Shown here: positions 37,900 through 48,834 of the stretch, in pieces
Numbering within the stretch: position 1 is the stretch's first letter
Layout: every line of letters begins with the position of its first letter
Assembly (NCBI GenBank): GCA_028292245.1
Contig: JAQGMS010000090.1
Coordinates: forward strand, 1 to 52,402
Origin: Ramlibacter sp.
GTDB taxonomy: Bacteria; Pseudomonadota; Gammaproteobacteria; Burkholderiales; Burkholderiaceae_C
Direction of reading: 5' to 3'
Length of the DNA stretch: 52,402 nt
The notes under the pieces: model-generated
Seen by the model: only the letters and a program-made list of their open reading frames with translations
Told to the model about the DNA's origin: nothing
The model's database searches: none
Position numbers and translations under genes: made by a program

Positions 37900-39026
37900 C
37901 GCGCTGCCCTTTCTGCATGAAGCCAGCCCGCCTCGCGCCAGGATTGCAGCAGCGACAGCGCCGCCGCGCTCGCCCGTGCGAGGTCCCCGGGCCCCAGGCT
38001 GCGGCGATCGGCCAGCAGGCGCATGAGCGCCGCGTCCCGCCCGGAAGCGCGCACACTCTCGCCGTTGATGAAGACATGGTCCGTGTTGTACATCATGCTG
38101 GTGCGCCGGTCGAGCACCACGGCCCGCAAGGCGCCGCGCGTTGCCCCGGACTCGAACCACACGCTGGCCTTCGGCTCGGTCAGGTATTCGCCGAGCGCGC
38201 GTTCCAGCGCGCGCGGGTCCTTGAGCGCGGCCTGCAAAGCGTCGCGCGCAAAGCGCTGCAGCTGCTGCGGGATGGCCCCAGGGGTGGCCGTGGCGTCCTC
38301 GCCCCGATCGGCGTAGACCTTGTCCCCGGCCAATTCAGCTGCGTCGTCGGCCAGCCGCTGCAGCAGCTCCTGCGCGAGTTCGCCGCGGCGCGGCGCGCGA
38401 AAGCCGATCGAATAGGTCTGGCACTCGCCTTGCGCCACGCCATCGTGCGCATAGCGCGGCGGCAGGTAGAGCATGTCGCCGGGCTCGAGCAGGTACTCTT
38501 CCTCCGGCTCGAAACGATCGAGGATCTTCAGCGGCGCGCCTTCGCGCAAGGACAAGTCCTTCTGGCGCCCGATGCGCCATCGCCGCTTTCCCTGGGCCTG
38601 CAGCAAAAACACGTCGTAGCTGTCGAAATGGGGGCCGACGCCGCCACCGTCGGTGGCATAGCTGATCATCAGGTCGTCCAGCCGCGCCTGCGGCACGAAG
38701 CGAAACCGTGCCAGCAACTCATGGGCGGCGGGCTCATGCAGATCGACGCCCTGCACCAGCAGCGTCCAGCCCGGCCGTGAGACCGGGGGCAAGGAGCGCC
38801 GGGCGAACGGTCCGCGCCGGAACCGCCAGTCGCTGCCGTCTTGCGCGACCAGCCGCGACTCGACATCGTCGCGCGCGGCCAGCTCAAATAACTCGCTGCG
38901 CGCGAGCAGCGGCGCGAAGCCCGGCAACGCGCCGCGCACCAGCAGCGGTTTCTTCTGCCAGTGTTTTTTCATGAACTGCTTGGGCGAGAGGCCGCCCAGC
39001 AGAGGGAGTGCTTGTGCGATGTCCAT
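37896..39026 (-). CDS. JmjC/cupin 2-oxoglutarate oxygenase (RoxA/YcfD-like ribosomal arginine hydroxylase)
   Basis: 376 residues. The N-terminus MKKHWQKKPLLVRGALPGF is that of the YcfD/RoxA family. The iron-binding residues are His and Asp in GPHFDSYDVFLLQ (about 130) and the second His in LPPRYAHDGVA (about 190); a C-terminal winged-helix-like part follows. E. coli RoxA hydroxylates an arginine of ribosomal protein L16 using oxygen and 2-oxoglutarate. The start at 39026 is only 22 bases from the divergent SlyD-like gene, so they share a promoter region. Confidence 0.88.
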   Translation of the reverse strand: MDIAQALPLLGGLSPKQFMKKHWQKKPLLVRGALPGFAPLLARSELFELAARDDVESRLVAQDGSDWRFRRGPFARRSLPPVSRPGWTLLVQGVDLHEPAAHELLARFRFVPQARLDDLMISYATDGGGVGPHFDSYDVFLLQAQGKRRWRIGRQKDLSLREGAPLKILDRFEPEEEYLLEPGDMLYLPPRYAHDGVAQGECQTYSIGFRAPRRGELAQELLQRLADDAAELAGDKVYADRGEDATATPGAIPQQLQRFARDALQAALKDPRALERALGEYLTEPKASVWFESGATRGALRAVVLDRRTSMMYNTDHVFINGESVRASGRDAALMRLLADRRSLGPGDLARASAAALSLLQSWREAGWLHAERAAR

Positions 39027-39048
39027 GGGGAACTGCGACAATTCTCCT

Positions 39049-39567
39049 ATGGAAATCACACAACAATGCGTCGTCGCGCTGACCTGGACGCTGAAAGACA
39101 CGCTGGGCGAGGTCCTGGACGACCTGACGGACCCGGTGGAGTTCCTGATCGGCGGGGACGACCTGCTCGCCAAGATCCAGGAAGCCTTGCAGGGCCACGA
39201 GCCCGGCGATCGCATCGACCTGCACCTGGAGCCCGAAGAAGCGTTCGGCGACTACAACGACCAATTGGTGTTTCTCGAGCCGCGCGGACTGTTTCCCGAA
39301 CAGCTGGAAGAGGGGATGACCTTCGAAGGCTTGCCCGCGGGCGCCAACGACGAGGCTCCGCGAGACGTGCTCTACACGGTGACGGAAATCTATCCCGACC
39401 ACGTGGTGCTGGACGGCAATCACCCGCTGGCGGGGATCGCAATCCGGCTGCATCTCAAGGTGGAGGCCGTGCGCGAAGCGACGGAAGAAGAAATCGGCCG
39501 CGGCACCGCCGGGACCGGATTCTTCAAAGTGCAGCGCGAGGCGCCCGGAGGCGCCACGCTGCATTGA
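39049..39567 (+). CDS. FKBP-type peptidyl-prolyl isomerase (SlyD-like)
   Basis: 172 residues. FKBP/SlyD pattern: VVALTWTLKDTLGEVLD at the start, LIGGDDLLAKIQEALQGHEPGD, insert-in-flap region EPEEAFGDYNDQLV, and VVLDGNHPLAGIAI near residue 125. It catalyses proline isomerisation and acts as a folding helper in the cytoplasm. It lacks the His-rich metal-binding tail of E. coli SlyD. ATG 39049 has only a short leader: GACAAT lies nine bases upstream as a possible -10. Confidence 0.92.
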   Translation: MEITQQCVVALTWTLKDTLGEVLDDLTDPVEFLIGGDDLLAKIQEALQGHEPGDRIDLHLEPEEAFGDYNDQLVFLEPRGLFPEQLEEGMTFEGLPAGANDEAPRDVLYTVTEIYPDHVVLDGNHPLAGIAIRLHLKVEAVREATEEEIGRGTAGTGFFKVQREAPGGATLH

Positions 39568-39574
39568 CAGGCCG

Positions 39575-40126
39575 TCAGGCCAGGTAGATCACGCCGTTTT
39601 CGATGCGCACGCGGTCACCGGCGCGCAGGTCGCCCGTCGCGTTGACGTCATAGGTGCGCCATTCGCCGTTGTCGGTTTGCACGGTCACGCGGTACACCGG
39701 GTACGCGGCGTTGTAGGGCGCCGAGTTGCGGGCCACGTTGCCGCCGACCACAGCGCCGGCCGTCGCGCCAAGCACCGTCGCAGCGGCCCGACCGCCGCCA
39801 TGGCCGATCTGGTTGCCCAGCACGCCGCCCACGATGGCGCCGATCACGGTGCCGGCGGCGTTCCTGTTGGGCGCCGAGCTGGTGGTGCCGTTGCTGATCA
39901 GCGCGACGTTGGTGACGCGGCCGAACTCGACATAGCCGACCGGCTGCACCGGGTACTGGCCATAGGGATACGCGCCCGGCGGATAAGTGCGGGTCTGATC
40001 GACCGACGACACCGGCGAGACCGGATAGTTGTTGGGCCCGTACGGGTCGGGTGTGCCGCAGGCGGTGAGCGCTGCGGCGACGGCCACGGCCGAGGCCAGG
40101 ACAGCAAAACGGGTTGACTTGATCAT
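39575..40126 (-). CDS. Glycine-zipper outer membrane lipoprotein (SlyB/OmpA-2TM-like)
   Basis: 183 residues. The lipobox is LTACG with Cys23, followed by a Tyr/Pro-rich segment. A glycine-zipper 2TM motif (TVIGAIVGGVLGNQIGHGGG and ATVLGATAGAVVGGNVA, about 90-125) and a small C-terminal beta domain (YRVTVQTDNGEWRTYDV, ending DRVRIENGVIYL) complete it. Related lipoproteins stabilise the outer membrane. It converges on the SlyD-like gene with seven bases between stops. Confidence 0.88.
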   Translation of the reverse strand: MIKSTRFAVLASAVAVAAALTACGTPDPYGPNNYPVSPVSSVDQTRTYPPGAYPYGQYPVQPVGYVEFGRVTNVALISNGTTSSAPNRNAAGTVIGAIVGGVLGNQIGHGGGRAAATVLGATAGAVVGGNVARNSAPYNAAYPVYRVTVQTDNGEWRTYDVNATGDLRAGDRVRIENGVIYLA

Positions 40127-40180
40127 GAGGGGTCTCCTGTTGTTAGGCGCGAGATCACGCCTCGAACGAACATTAGAGAA

Positions 40181-40199
40181 CCCAGCCCTTGCGGCTGGG
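40181..40199. repeat. Small hairpin in the dut-lipoprotein gap
   Basis: CCCAGCC, loop CTTGC, GGCTGGG. There is no T-run, so it is not a clear terminator. It lies in the 148-base gap between the dut stop and the glycine-zipper lipoprotein start, where nothing else is evident. Confidence 0.35.
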
Positions 40200-40274
40200 C
40201 CGCAGGCAATGCCGCGCATCCCTGTAGGAGGGTGCTCCTGAGCTTGTAGGAAGCTGCCGATGCGGCTCTTGGCT

Positions 40275-40721
40275 TCAGCCCTTGCCGGTCGAGCCGTAGC
40301 CGCCTTCACCCCGCTGGGTGGCGGGGAACTCATCGACGACGTTGAACTGCGCCTGCACCACCGGCACGATCACCAGCTGAGCCAGCCGCTCCATCGGCTG
40401 CAAGGTGAACGCAACGTCGCTGCGGTTCCAGGCGCTGACCATCAACTGGCCCTGGTAGTCGCTGTCGATCAGCCCCACCAGGTTGCCAAGCACGATGCCA
40501 TGCTTGTGGCCCAACCCGGAGCGCGGCAGGATCATTGCCGCGTAACCGGGGTCCTGGATCCAGATCGAGATGCCGGTCGGCACCAACCGCCAGGCGTTGG
40601 CCTCCAGCGTCAGGGGCCCGTCGATGCAGGCGCGCAGGTCGAGCCCCGCACTGCCCGGCGTGGCGTAGGCCGGAAGCTGGTCCACCATGCGCGGATCGAG
40701 GATCTTGACGTCGATTTTCAT
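40275..40721 (-). CDS. dut: Deoxyuridine 5'-triphosphate nucleotidohydrolase
   Basis: 148 residues. All five dUTPase motifs are present: [46 protein letters not shown] and the C-terminal [12 protein letters not shown] that closes over the active site. It hydrolyses dUTP to dUMP and keeps uracil out of DNA. The start overlaps the coaBC stop by four bases; the coaBC-dut pair is common in proteobacteria. Confidence 0.97.
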   Translation of the reverse strand: MKIDVKILDPRMVDQLPAYATPGSAGLDLRACIDGPLTLEANAWRLVPTGISIWIQDPGYAAMILPRSGLGHKHGIVLGNLVGLIDSDYQGQLMVSAWNRSDVAFTLQPMERLAQLVIVPVVQAQFNVVDEFPATQRGEGGYGSTGKG

Positions 40722-41926
40722 AGTCGTTTCGCGATTTCAGCCACCAGGGCGCGCGCCAGTTCGAGTTTCGATGCGCGCGGCATTTCCTTCGTCCCGCGCG
40801 CGTCCACCAGGAGCAGCGCGTTGTCGTCCGCGCCGAAGGTGGCCGGGCCGATGTTGCCCACCAGCAGCGGCACGCCCTTGCGTTCGCGCTTGGCCTGCGC
40901 GTTGGCGGCCAGGTCGTGGCTTTCGGCTGCGAAGCCCACGCAGAAGAGCGCCCCGGATTTTGCGCGCGCCGACTGCGCCACGGTAGCCAGGATGTCGGGG
41001 TTCTCGATGAAGGTCAGCTCGGGCGCCTTGCCCGAACCGTCCTTCTTGATCTTGCGGTCGCCCGCACTTGCGGGCCGCCAGTCGGCCACCGCGGCGGTGG
41101 CGATGAACACGTCGGCCAATTGCGCCTGCGGTTCGGTGGCGCGCAGCATGTCCTGGGCGGATTTCACGTCGATGCGGGTGACACCGCGCGGCGTGGGCAA
41201 GCTCACCGGCCCTGCGACCAGCGTCACGGTGGCGCCGGCTTCGCGCGCGGCGCGGGCGATGGCAAACCCCATCTTGCCGCTGGAGAGGTTGGTGATGCCG
41301 CGCACCGGGTCGATCGCCTCGAAGGTGGGGCCGGCGGTGACCAGCACCTGCTTGCCGGCCAGCGGCTTGGGCTGGAAGAACGCGATGATGTCTTCCAGCA
41401 GTTCGGGCGGCTCCAGCATGCGGCCGTCGCCGGATTCGCCGCAGGCCTGGAAGCCCGATCCGACCCCCAGGATGTGCGCGCCGTCGGCGGCCAGTTGAAC
41501 CATGTTGCGCTGGGTGGCCGGGTGGGCCCACATCTCGCGGTTCATCGCCGGCGCCAGCAGGAGCGGGACCTTGTCGATGGGTCGGGCCAGGCACATCAGG
41601 CTGAGCAGCTCGTCGGCGCGGCCGTGCAACAGCTTGGCCATGAAGTCGGCGCTGCAGGGTGCGACGAGGATCGCGTCGGCCTCGCGCGACAGGTTGATGT
41701 GCGGCATGTTGTTCGGCTCGCGGCTGTCCCATTGCGAGCCGTAGACCGGCCGGCTCGATAGCGCCTGCATCGTGACCGGAGTGATGAACTGTTCCGCCGC
41801 TTCCGTCATCACCACCTGCACGGTCGCGCCCTGCTTGATCAGCGCCCGGCACAGCTCGGCCGCCTTGTAGCAGGCGATGCCGCCGGAAAGCCCCAAGACG
41901 AAGTGCTTGCCCGTCAGATCGTTCAT
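40718..41926 (-). CDS. coaBC: Bifunctional phosphopantothenoylcysteine decarboxylase/phosphopantothenate-cysteine ligase
   Basis: 402 residues. The CoaC flavoprotein half has [25 protein letters not shown] and the active-site Cys in [10 protein letters not shown]. The CoaB half has [36 protein letters not shown] and GFAAES. It carries out two steps of coenzyme A synthesis. The ATG at 41926 gives the conserved [12 protein letters not shown] start; an extension to 41956 is not supported. Confidence 0.97.
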   Translation of the reverse strand: MNDLTGKHFVLGLSGGIACYKAAELCRALIKQGATVQVVMTEAAEQFITPVTMQALSSRPVYGSQWDSREPNNMPHINLSREADAILVAPCSADFMAKLLHGRADELLSLMCLARPIDKVPLLLAPAMNREMWAHPATQRNMVQLAADGAHILGVGSGFQACGESGDGRMLEPPELLEDIIAFFQPKPLAGKQVLVTAGPTFEAIDPVRGITNLSSGKMGFAIARAAREAGATVTLVAGPVSLPTPRGVTRIDVKSAQDMLRATEPQAQLADVFIATAAVADWRPASAGDRKIKKDGSGKAPELTFIENPDILATVAQSARAKSGALFCVGFAAESHDLAANAQAKRERKGVPLLVGNIGPATFGADDNALLLVDARGTKEMPRASKLELARALVAEIAKRL

Positions 41927-42050
41927 GTGCGCGAGTGTAGCGACACCTGGCAGCATCGGGCCCGCGTCAGCGCGGCCCTGCGGGCGTTCAGCGGCGGCTC
42001 GCCGTCCGCCTGGGACGCACGCAGAATTAGGCCGCGCCGACAGGCGTCGG

Positions 42051-43768
<1,718 letters not shown>

Positions 43769-43770
43769 CC

Positions 43771-44628
43771 ATGAAGCTCTGCAACTTCGAGATCGGGCTT
43801 CACAAGCCCTTTTTTTTGATCGCCGGCCCCTGCGTGGTGGAGTCCGAGCAACTGCAGATGGACACTGCCGGCGCCTTGAAGGAAATCACGGCGAGCCTGG
43901 GCATCCCGTTCATCTTCAAGAGCAGCTACGACAAGGCCAACCGCACTTCGGGTGCCAGCTTTCGCGGGCCGGGCATGGAAAGCGGGCTCGCAATCCTGGC
44001 CAAGGTGAAGAAGGAATTGCAGCTTCCCATCCTCACCGACGTGCACAGCGAAGCCGAGATCGCCGCGGTGGCCAAGGTCGTCGACGTGCTGCAGACGCCG
44101 GCGTTCCTGTGCCGGCAGACCGATTTCATTCGCGCGGTGGCCCAGTCGGGCCGGCCGGTGAACATCAAGAAGGGCCAGTTCCTCGCGCCGCATGAAATGA
44201 AGAACGTGATCGACAAGGCGCGTGACGCGGCGAAGGAGAAGGGCCTGCCGGAAGACAATTTCATGGCCTGCGAGCGCGGAGCCAGCTTCGGCTACAACAA
44301 CCTGGTATCCGACATGCGATCGCTCGCGATCATGCGAGAGACCGGCGCGCCGGTGGTGTTCGACGCAACGCATTCGGTGCAATTGCCCGGCGGGCAAGGC
44401 ACGAGTTCCGGCGGCCAGCGCGAAATGGTGCCGGTGCTGGCGCGAGCCGCGGTAGCGGTGGGAGTCGCCGGCCTTTTCATGGAAACCCACCCCGACCCCG
44501 CCAAGGCCCTGTCGGACGGCCCCAACGCGGTGCCGCTCAAGCACATGAAGGCGCTGCTGGAAACGTTGCTTGCGCTGGACCGCGTCACGAAGAAGAACGG
44601 CTACCTCGAGGACGACTTTTCTGCTTGA
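43771..44628 (+). CDS. kdsA: 3-deoxy-8-phosphooctulonate synthase (KDO8P synthase)
   Basis: 285 residues. Contains [24 protein letters not shown], the PEP/A5P site [24 protein letters not shown] and [12 protein letters not shown]. The Cys in GPCVVES marks the metal-dependent class, in contrast to the Asn-containing E. coli enzyme. It joins phosphoenolpyruvate and arabinose 5-phosphate for the lipopolysaccharide core. It starts two bases after the pyrG stop. Confidence 0.97.
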   Translation: MKLCNFEIGLHKPFFLIAGPCVVESEQLQMDTAGALKEITASLGIPFIFKSSYDKANRTSGASFRGPGMESGLAILAKVKKELQLPILTDVHSEAEIAAVAKVVDVLQTPAFLCRQTDFIRAVAQSGRPVNIKKGQFLAPHEMKNVIDKARDAAKEKGLPEDNFMACERGASFGYNNLVSDMRSLAIMRETGAPVVFDATHSVQLPGGQGTSSGGQREMVPVLARAAVAVGVAGLFMETHPDPAKALSDGPNAVPLKHMKALLETLLALDRVTKKNGYLEDDFSA

Positions 44629-44659
44629 GAGCTGCATGGCGCAAGACCGAAAGACTTTT

Positions 44660-44770
44660 TGAACGCAGAGGACGCAAAGGTTACGCAGAGAGCGCAGAGG
44701 AATCCAGATTCAGTTTTGCATTCCTGTTTTCTCTGCGTCCTCTGCGAATCCTCTGCGCCCTCTGCGTTCA
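44660..44770. repeat. Dispersed palindromic repeat, CTCTGCG type (copy 2, full length)
   Basis: A 111-base element with nearly perfect arms of about 40 bases. The left arm is TGAACGCAGAGG then CGCAAAGG, CGCAGAG and CGCAGAGG units; the right arm is four CTCTGCG units ending CCTCTGCGTTCA. The centre is a roughly 30-base A/T-rich loop. It fills the kdsA-eno gap (44629-44810) and would fold into a long hairpin in the mRNA. Copy 1 is at 3255-3332. Confidence 0.85.
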
Positions 44771-44789
44771 GAAAATCCACCCCTGATAA

Positions 44790-46094
<1,305 letters not shown>

Positions 46095-46102
46095 AGAGGA
46101 AA

Positions 46103-46378
46103 GTGCGCAACCGGCTCATCCCCGCCATCCTGATCGCACTACTGCTCATCGTTCACGCGCAGCTGTGGTTTGGCCGGGGAAGTGTCGGCAGCGTCTCGGC
46201 GATGCAGCAGAAGCTGGACGCGCAAAAGGCCGCCAACATACAGGCCCAGCAGGGCAACGAGCGGCTGGCTTCCGAAGTGCGCGACCTGAAGGAAGGCCTG
46301 GAGATGGTCGAGGAGAAGGCCCGCATGGAGCTGGGCATGGTCAAGCCCAATGAAATCCTGGTGAATGTAGGAAAGTGA
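46103..46378 (+). CDS. ftsB: Cell division protein FtsB
   Basis: 91 residues. One N-terminal membrane helix (about 5-22, ILIALLLIVHAQLWFG) is followed by a coiled coil (about 30-70) and a short tail (EEKARMELGMVKPNEIL) with the conserved ARxELGM pattern. It joins FtsL and FtsQ in the divisome. GTG start after GAGAGGAAA, eight bases behind eno, the classic position. Confidence 0.93.
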   Translation: MRNRLIPAILIALLLIVHAQLWFGRGSVGSVSAMQQKLDAQKAANIQAQQGNERLASEVRDLKEGLEMVEEKARMELGMVKPNEILVNVGK

Positions 46379-46980
46379 TCGACCTCCTCTTTTCGCCGGC
46401 TTTCACCCTCTGGGGTTCGCCCACCACCTGGCTCGAGATCGCGGCGGTCATGATCTCGCTGGTGATGGTCGGCTGCAACATCCGCGAAATCCACTGGGGC
46501 TGGCCGCTGGCGATCGTGGCCTCGCTGATGTACTTCGCGATCTTCTGGCGCAGCAGGTTGTATGGCGACGCGGCGCTGCAGATCTTCTTCGCGCTGGTCG
46601 CGCTGTGGGGCTGGTTCCAGTGGCTGCGCGGCACCAGCGCCGACGGTTCGGCGCTGCACGTCACCCGGCTCTCGCGGCGCGGGCTGGCGTTGGTGGTCGG
46701 CACCTGCGCGCTGCTCTGGCCGGTGACCGGCCTGTTCCTCAAGACTTTCACCGACACCGACGTGCCCTGGTGGGACGCCTTTCCGACGGCGGTGAGCCTG
46801 GTCGGCCAATTCCTGCTCGGGCGCAAGTACCTCGAGAACTGGGCGGTGTGGATCGCCGTCAACCTCGTGAGCGTGGGCTTGTTCGCCTACAAGGACTTGT
46901 GGCTGACGGTGGCCCTGTACGCGGTATTCATCGCGCTGAGCGTGGTCGGATGGCGCGAGTGGAAGCGAAAGCTCGCATGA
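46375..46980 (+). CDS. pnuC: PnuC-family nicotinamide mononucleotide/riboside transporter
   Basis: 201 residues with about six or seven helices. PnuC pattern: LEIAAVMISLVMVGCNIREIHWGWPLAI (two stretches), YGDAALQIFFALVALWGWFQW and WWDAFPTAVSLVGQFLLGRKYLENW. It takes up nicotinamide riboside (or the mononucleotide) for NAD salvage. The GTG start overlaps the ftsB stop, and its stop overlaps the kinase gene by four bases, so transport and phosphorylation are coupled. Confidence 0.92.
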   Translation: MIDLLFSPAFTLWGSPTTWLEIAAVMISLVMVGCNIREIHWGWPLAIVASLMYFAIFWRSRLYGDAALQIFFALVALWGWFQWLRGTSADGSALHVTRLSRRGLALVVGTCALLWPVTGLFLKTFTDTDVPWWDAFPTAVSLVGQFLLGRKYLENWAVWIAVNLVSVGLFAYKDLWLTVALYAVFIALSVVGWREWKRKLA

Positions 46981-47627
46981 CGATCGCGCTGCCGAAGATG
47001 AAGATCGCCTTGCTCGGGGCCGAGAGCACCGGCAAGACCCAGCTCTCGGGTGAACTGGCGGCGCACCTGCGCGGACAGGGCAAGAGCGTCGCCGTCGTGT
47101 CAGAGGTGCTGCGCGAGTGGTGCCAGCGCGAAGGCCGCACGCCGCGGCCCGAGGAGCAATTGCCGATCGCGCAGGAGCAGGAACGGCGCGTCGACGAGGC
47201 CGCGGCCGGCTCGGACATCGTCATCGCCGACACGACGTCGTTGATGGTCGCCATCTACAGCGCGATGCTGTTCGACGACGGCACGCTGTACCGCTTTGCG
47301 CTGGAGCGCCAGCGCGGCTACGACGTGACGCTGCTCACCGGCCTGGACCTGCCGTGGGTGGCCGATGGCCTGCAGCGCGACGGGCCGCATGTGCGCGAGC
47401 CGGTGGATGCGCTGGTCCGCGCGGCGCTCGAGAAGGCGGGAGTGCCATACCGCGTGGTGTACGGGCAGGGAGCCGAGCGGCTGCAAGGCGCGCTGGCCGC
47501 GATCGACGCGATCGCCTGCAACCAGGCGCAGCCGCAACGCGATGCAGCCCCGTGGGTATGGACCTGCGACAAGTGCAGCGACCCCGACTGCGAGCATCGG
47601 CTGTTCACGGGGTTGCTTCGGCGCTAG
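46977..47627 (+). CDS. NadR-type ribosylnicotinamide kinase (AAA/P-loop)
   Basis: 216 residues. Walker A is GAESTGKTQLS (14-24). The rest matches the kinase domain of NadR: EVLREWCQREGRTPRPEEQ, ADTTSLMVAIYSAMLFDD and TGLDLPWVADGLQRDG. It lacks the regulator and adenylyltransferase domains of enterobacterial NadR. It should phosphorylate the nicotinamide riboside imported by PnuC. The C-terminus has a compact Cys/His cluster (CDKCSDPDCEH) that could bind a metal. Last core gene before the cassette region. Confidence 0.88.
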   Translation: MTIALPKMKIALLGAESTGKTQLSGELAAHLRGQGKSVAVVSEVLREWCQREGRTPRPEEQLPIAQEQERRVDEAAAGSDIVIADTTSLMVAIYSAMLFDDGTLYRFALERQRGYDVTLLTGLDLPWVADGLQRDGPHVREPVDALVRAALEKAGVPYRVVYGQGAERLQGALAAIDAIACNQAQPQRDAAPWVWTCDKCSDPDCEHRLFTGLLRR

Positions 47628-47922
47628 TGTCGCTCACGCCGCATTTTTGCGGGTTTTGTCGGTGCATAAAAAAGGTGAATTCCGACAGCATCGGGCTGCA
47701 ACCCAATACCGGTGCGGCTTTCGCAAGAAATTTCGTCCGATGTTAGACGACTCCCCCGGTGCAAACCGACGCCATAGTCGGCTTTCGCGCCATTTTAGGA
47801 ACTCATGCCGCTTCGCTAAAAGCAAGTTTGCGGATATAAAAGAAGGAGTTAGAGCCGATACCGGAGGAAATGGATATGGTCAGAACTCGGTGTTATGCCG
47901 CATGTTTGCGGGCGATATCAGA
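47628..47922. other. A/T-richer leader region before the cassette array (possible attI remnant)
   Basis: 295 bases without a convincing gene. It holds two similar hairpins, CCGCA-N4-TGCGG (47639-47652 and 47898-47911). A GTTAGAC core-like heptamer lies at 47742-47748 and GTTATGC at 47892-47898. CGGCTTTCGC occurs at two places. TATAAA at 47835-47840 could be a -10. The region is the right place for an integron attachment site or decayed cassettes, but no structure is complete enough to name. Confidence 0.4.
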
Positions 47923-47926
47923 TTAG
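47876..47926 (+). CDS. Possible 16-codon leader peptide ahead of the first cassette gene
   Basis: GGAGG at 47863-47867 is correctly spaced before the ATG at 47876, which opens a frame of 16 codons (MVRTRCYAACLRAISD). Its TAG lies inside the cassette boundary TTAGACC. The first cassette ATG follows six bases later. Short leader frames in attI are known to help translation of first cassettes in class 1 integrons; whether this one is translated is unknown. Confidence 0.3.
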   Translation: MVRTRCYAACLRAISD

Positions 47927-47932
47927 ACCTCT

Positions 47933-48337
47933 ATGTCATCGAAGCTCGGCGCACCCACTTCCGAACAAGCGCTTGCCCGCTATCAGGAGGCGTACCGCAA
48001 TTCGAGCGTCGAGGAAGTTATTGCCTCGATCGACTTCGAGGCGGAGGCGCTCCAACAACTTGCGAGGGAGCATGGTGGAACTGAGCTCATGCGCGATGAA
48101 ATTGACGCCGTCGCCCGAGCACGGGAGGAAGAGCTCAGAGCACTGCTGGCGGATCGCGGTTTCAATGGGGGGCTTGACGTGGCCGCAAGCGAGGTGGTGA
48201 CCAAGTTTCAGAACTCCCTCACTCATCATCGGTTCATCTTGCGCGAAGAGACAATGTCCCAAGGGAGCCTGTCGGTCAACACCTATGCCATGGACTTCCA
48301 CAAAACCGAGAAGGGGTGGTTCTATGTCCGTGGCTAA
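47933..48337 (+). CDS. Cassette 1: hypothetical protein, 134 residues
   Basis: The ATG lies three bases after the TTAGACC boundary and the stop seven bases before the attC inverse core, the standard compact cassette layout. The protein is soluble and acidic; residues 10-70 are helical with charged heptads (ARYQEAYRNSSVEEVIASID, ARAREEELRALLADRG), followed by a beta-type end (SVNTYAMDFHKTEKGWFYVRG, in part). That order loosely resembles NTF2/SnoaL-like folds, but no catalytic motif is visible and I do not assign a function. Confidence 0.7.
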   Translation: MSSKLGAPTSEQALARYQEAYRNSSVEEVIASIDFEAEALQQLAREHGGTELMRDEIDAVARAREEELRALLADRGFNGGLDVAASEVVTKFQNSLTHHRFILREETMSQGSLSVNTYAMDFHKTEKGWFYVRG

Positions 48338-48343
48338 AAGAAG

Positions 48344-48433
48344 GTTTAACATGTCCGTCAACACGGGCGTCCACGGGCGTCCGCTCCCTTCGGTCGCAGC
48401 TGGCATTGGTCGCCGGTTACGTTCACGTTATCC
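48344..48433 (+). repeat. attC-like site of cassette 1 (90 bases)
   Basis: Inverse core GTTTAAC at 48344-48350, core GTTATCC at 48427-48433. The interior shares blocks with the attC of cassette 3 (GTCCGTC, CCGCTCCCT, CGGTCGCA, GGTCGCC and a TTAC/TCAC before the core), and the two have the same length. The inverse core is complementary to the start of cassette 1 except for two positions. Confidence 0.75.
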
Positions 48434-48438
48434 CTCTT

Positions 48439-48732
48439 ATGCCTAAGCTAAGGTTTTCAAACGTCCAGCGCGCGGGCATCACTGCCGGCGGACTACAAGA
48501 TGAAACGCGGACGGTGTCCATGTTCGTCGAAGACGCGGTGATCTTTCAGTTCCGAATGAGGTCCGCGGGTGGCGGACACAGCCTCGTTTCCGTGACAATT
48601 GGGAAAGGTGATCTGCCTCTGATGCTCAGGGAACTAGCGTCCGCTTCTCCTGAGCTTGCATCTTCTTTTGCTGAAGCGACTCACATCGCAGTGAAGAAGC
48701 TGGGTTCGTCTCGGCGAGCCAAAGGTCGGTAG
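48439..48732 (+). CDS. Cassette 2: hypothetical protein, 97 residues
   Basis: The ATG is five bases after the GTTATCC core. The protein has no membrane segment or signal. It reads as a small beta-rich protein with SMFVEDAVIFQFRMRSAGGG and HSLVSVTIGKGDLPLMLREL, then a basic tail (KKLGSSRRAKGR). I recognise no family. Its coding stretch has mixed third positions, unlike the strongly GC3-biased neighbours, in line with an outside origin. Confidence 0.65.
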   Translation: MPKLRFSNVQRAGITAGGLQDETRTVSMFVEDAVIFQFRMRSAGGGHSLVSVTIGKGDLPLMLRELASASPELASSFAEATHIAVKKLGSSRRAKGR

Positions 48733-48771
48733 GACCCCGAAAGCCATCATGCAGCGCAAGTCGCAGCCGAG

Positions 48772-48828
48772 GGATAACACGCCCATCGACCGGATCGCCT
48801 ACGGCGTCCGGTCGCCTTCACGTTAGGC
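48772..48828 (+). repeat. attC site of cassette 2 (57 bases)
   Basis: Inverse core GGATAAC (48772-48778) and core GTTAGGC (48822-48828). In between, CGACCGGA (48787-48794), one unpaired T, CGCC, loop TAC, GGCG and TCCGGTCG (48807-48814) form a 12-pair stem with a single extrahelical base. This is the folded-strand structure recognised by integron integrases. Confidence 0.85.
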
Positions 48829-48834
48829 CTCACG

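Noticed and set aside
44660-44770. Regularly spaced CTCTGCG units as a CRISPR-like array
   Set aside because: Units are only seven to ten bases apart with no spacers and are arranged as a palindrome, so it is a hairpin repeat.
47742-47748. GTTAGAC heptamer as the core of an additional upstream attC
   Set aside because: No matching RYYYAAC inverse core with a pairing stem was found at a suitable distance, so it is not called as a site.
47634-47825. Minus-strand 63-codon frame before the cassette array
   Set aside because: No ribosome binding site, no family pattern, and it crosses hairpins and core-like heptamers; treated as non-coding.
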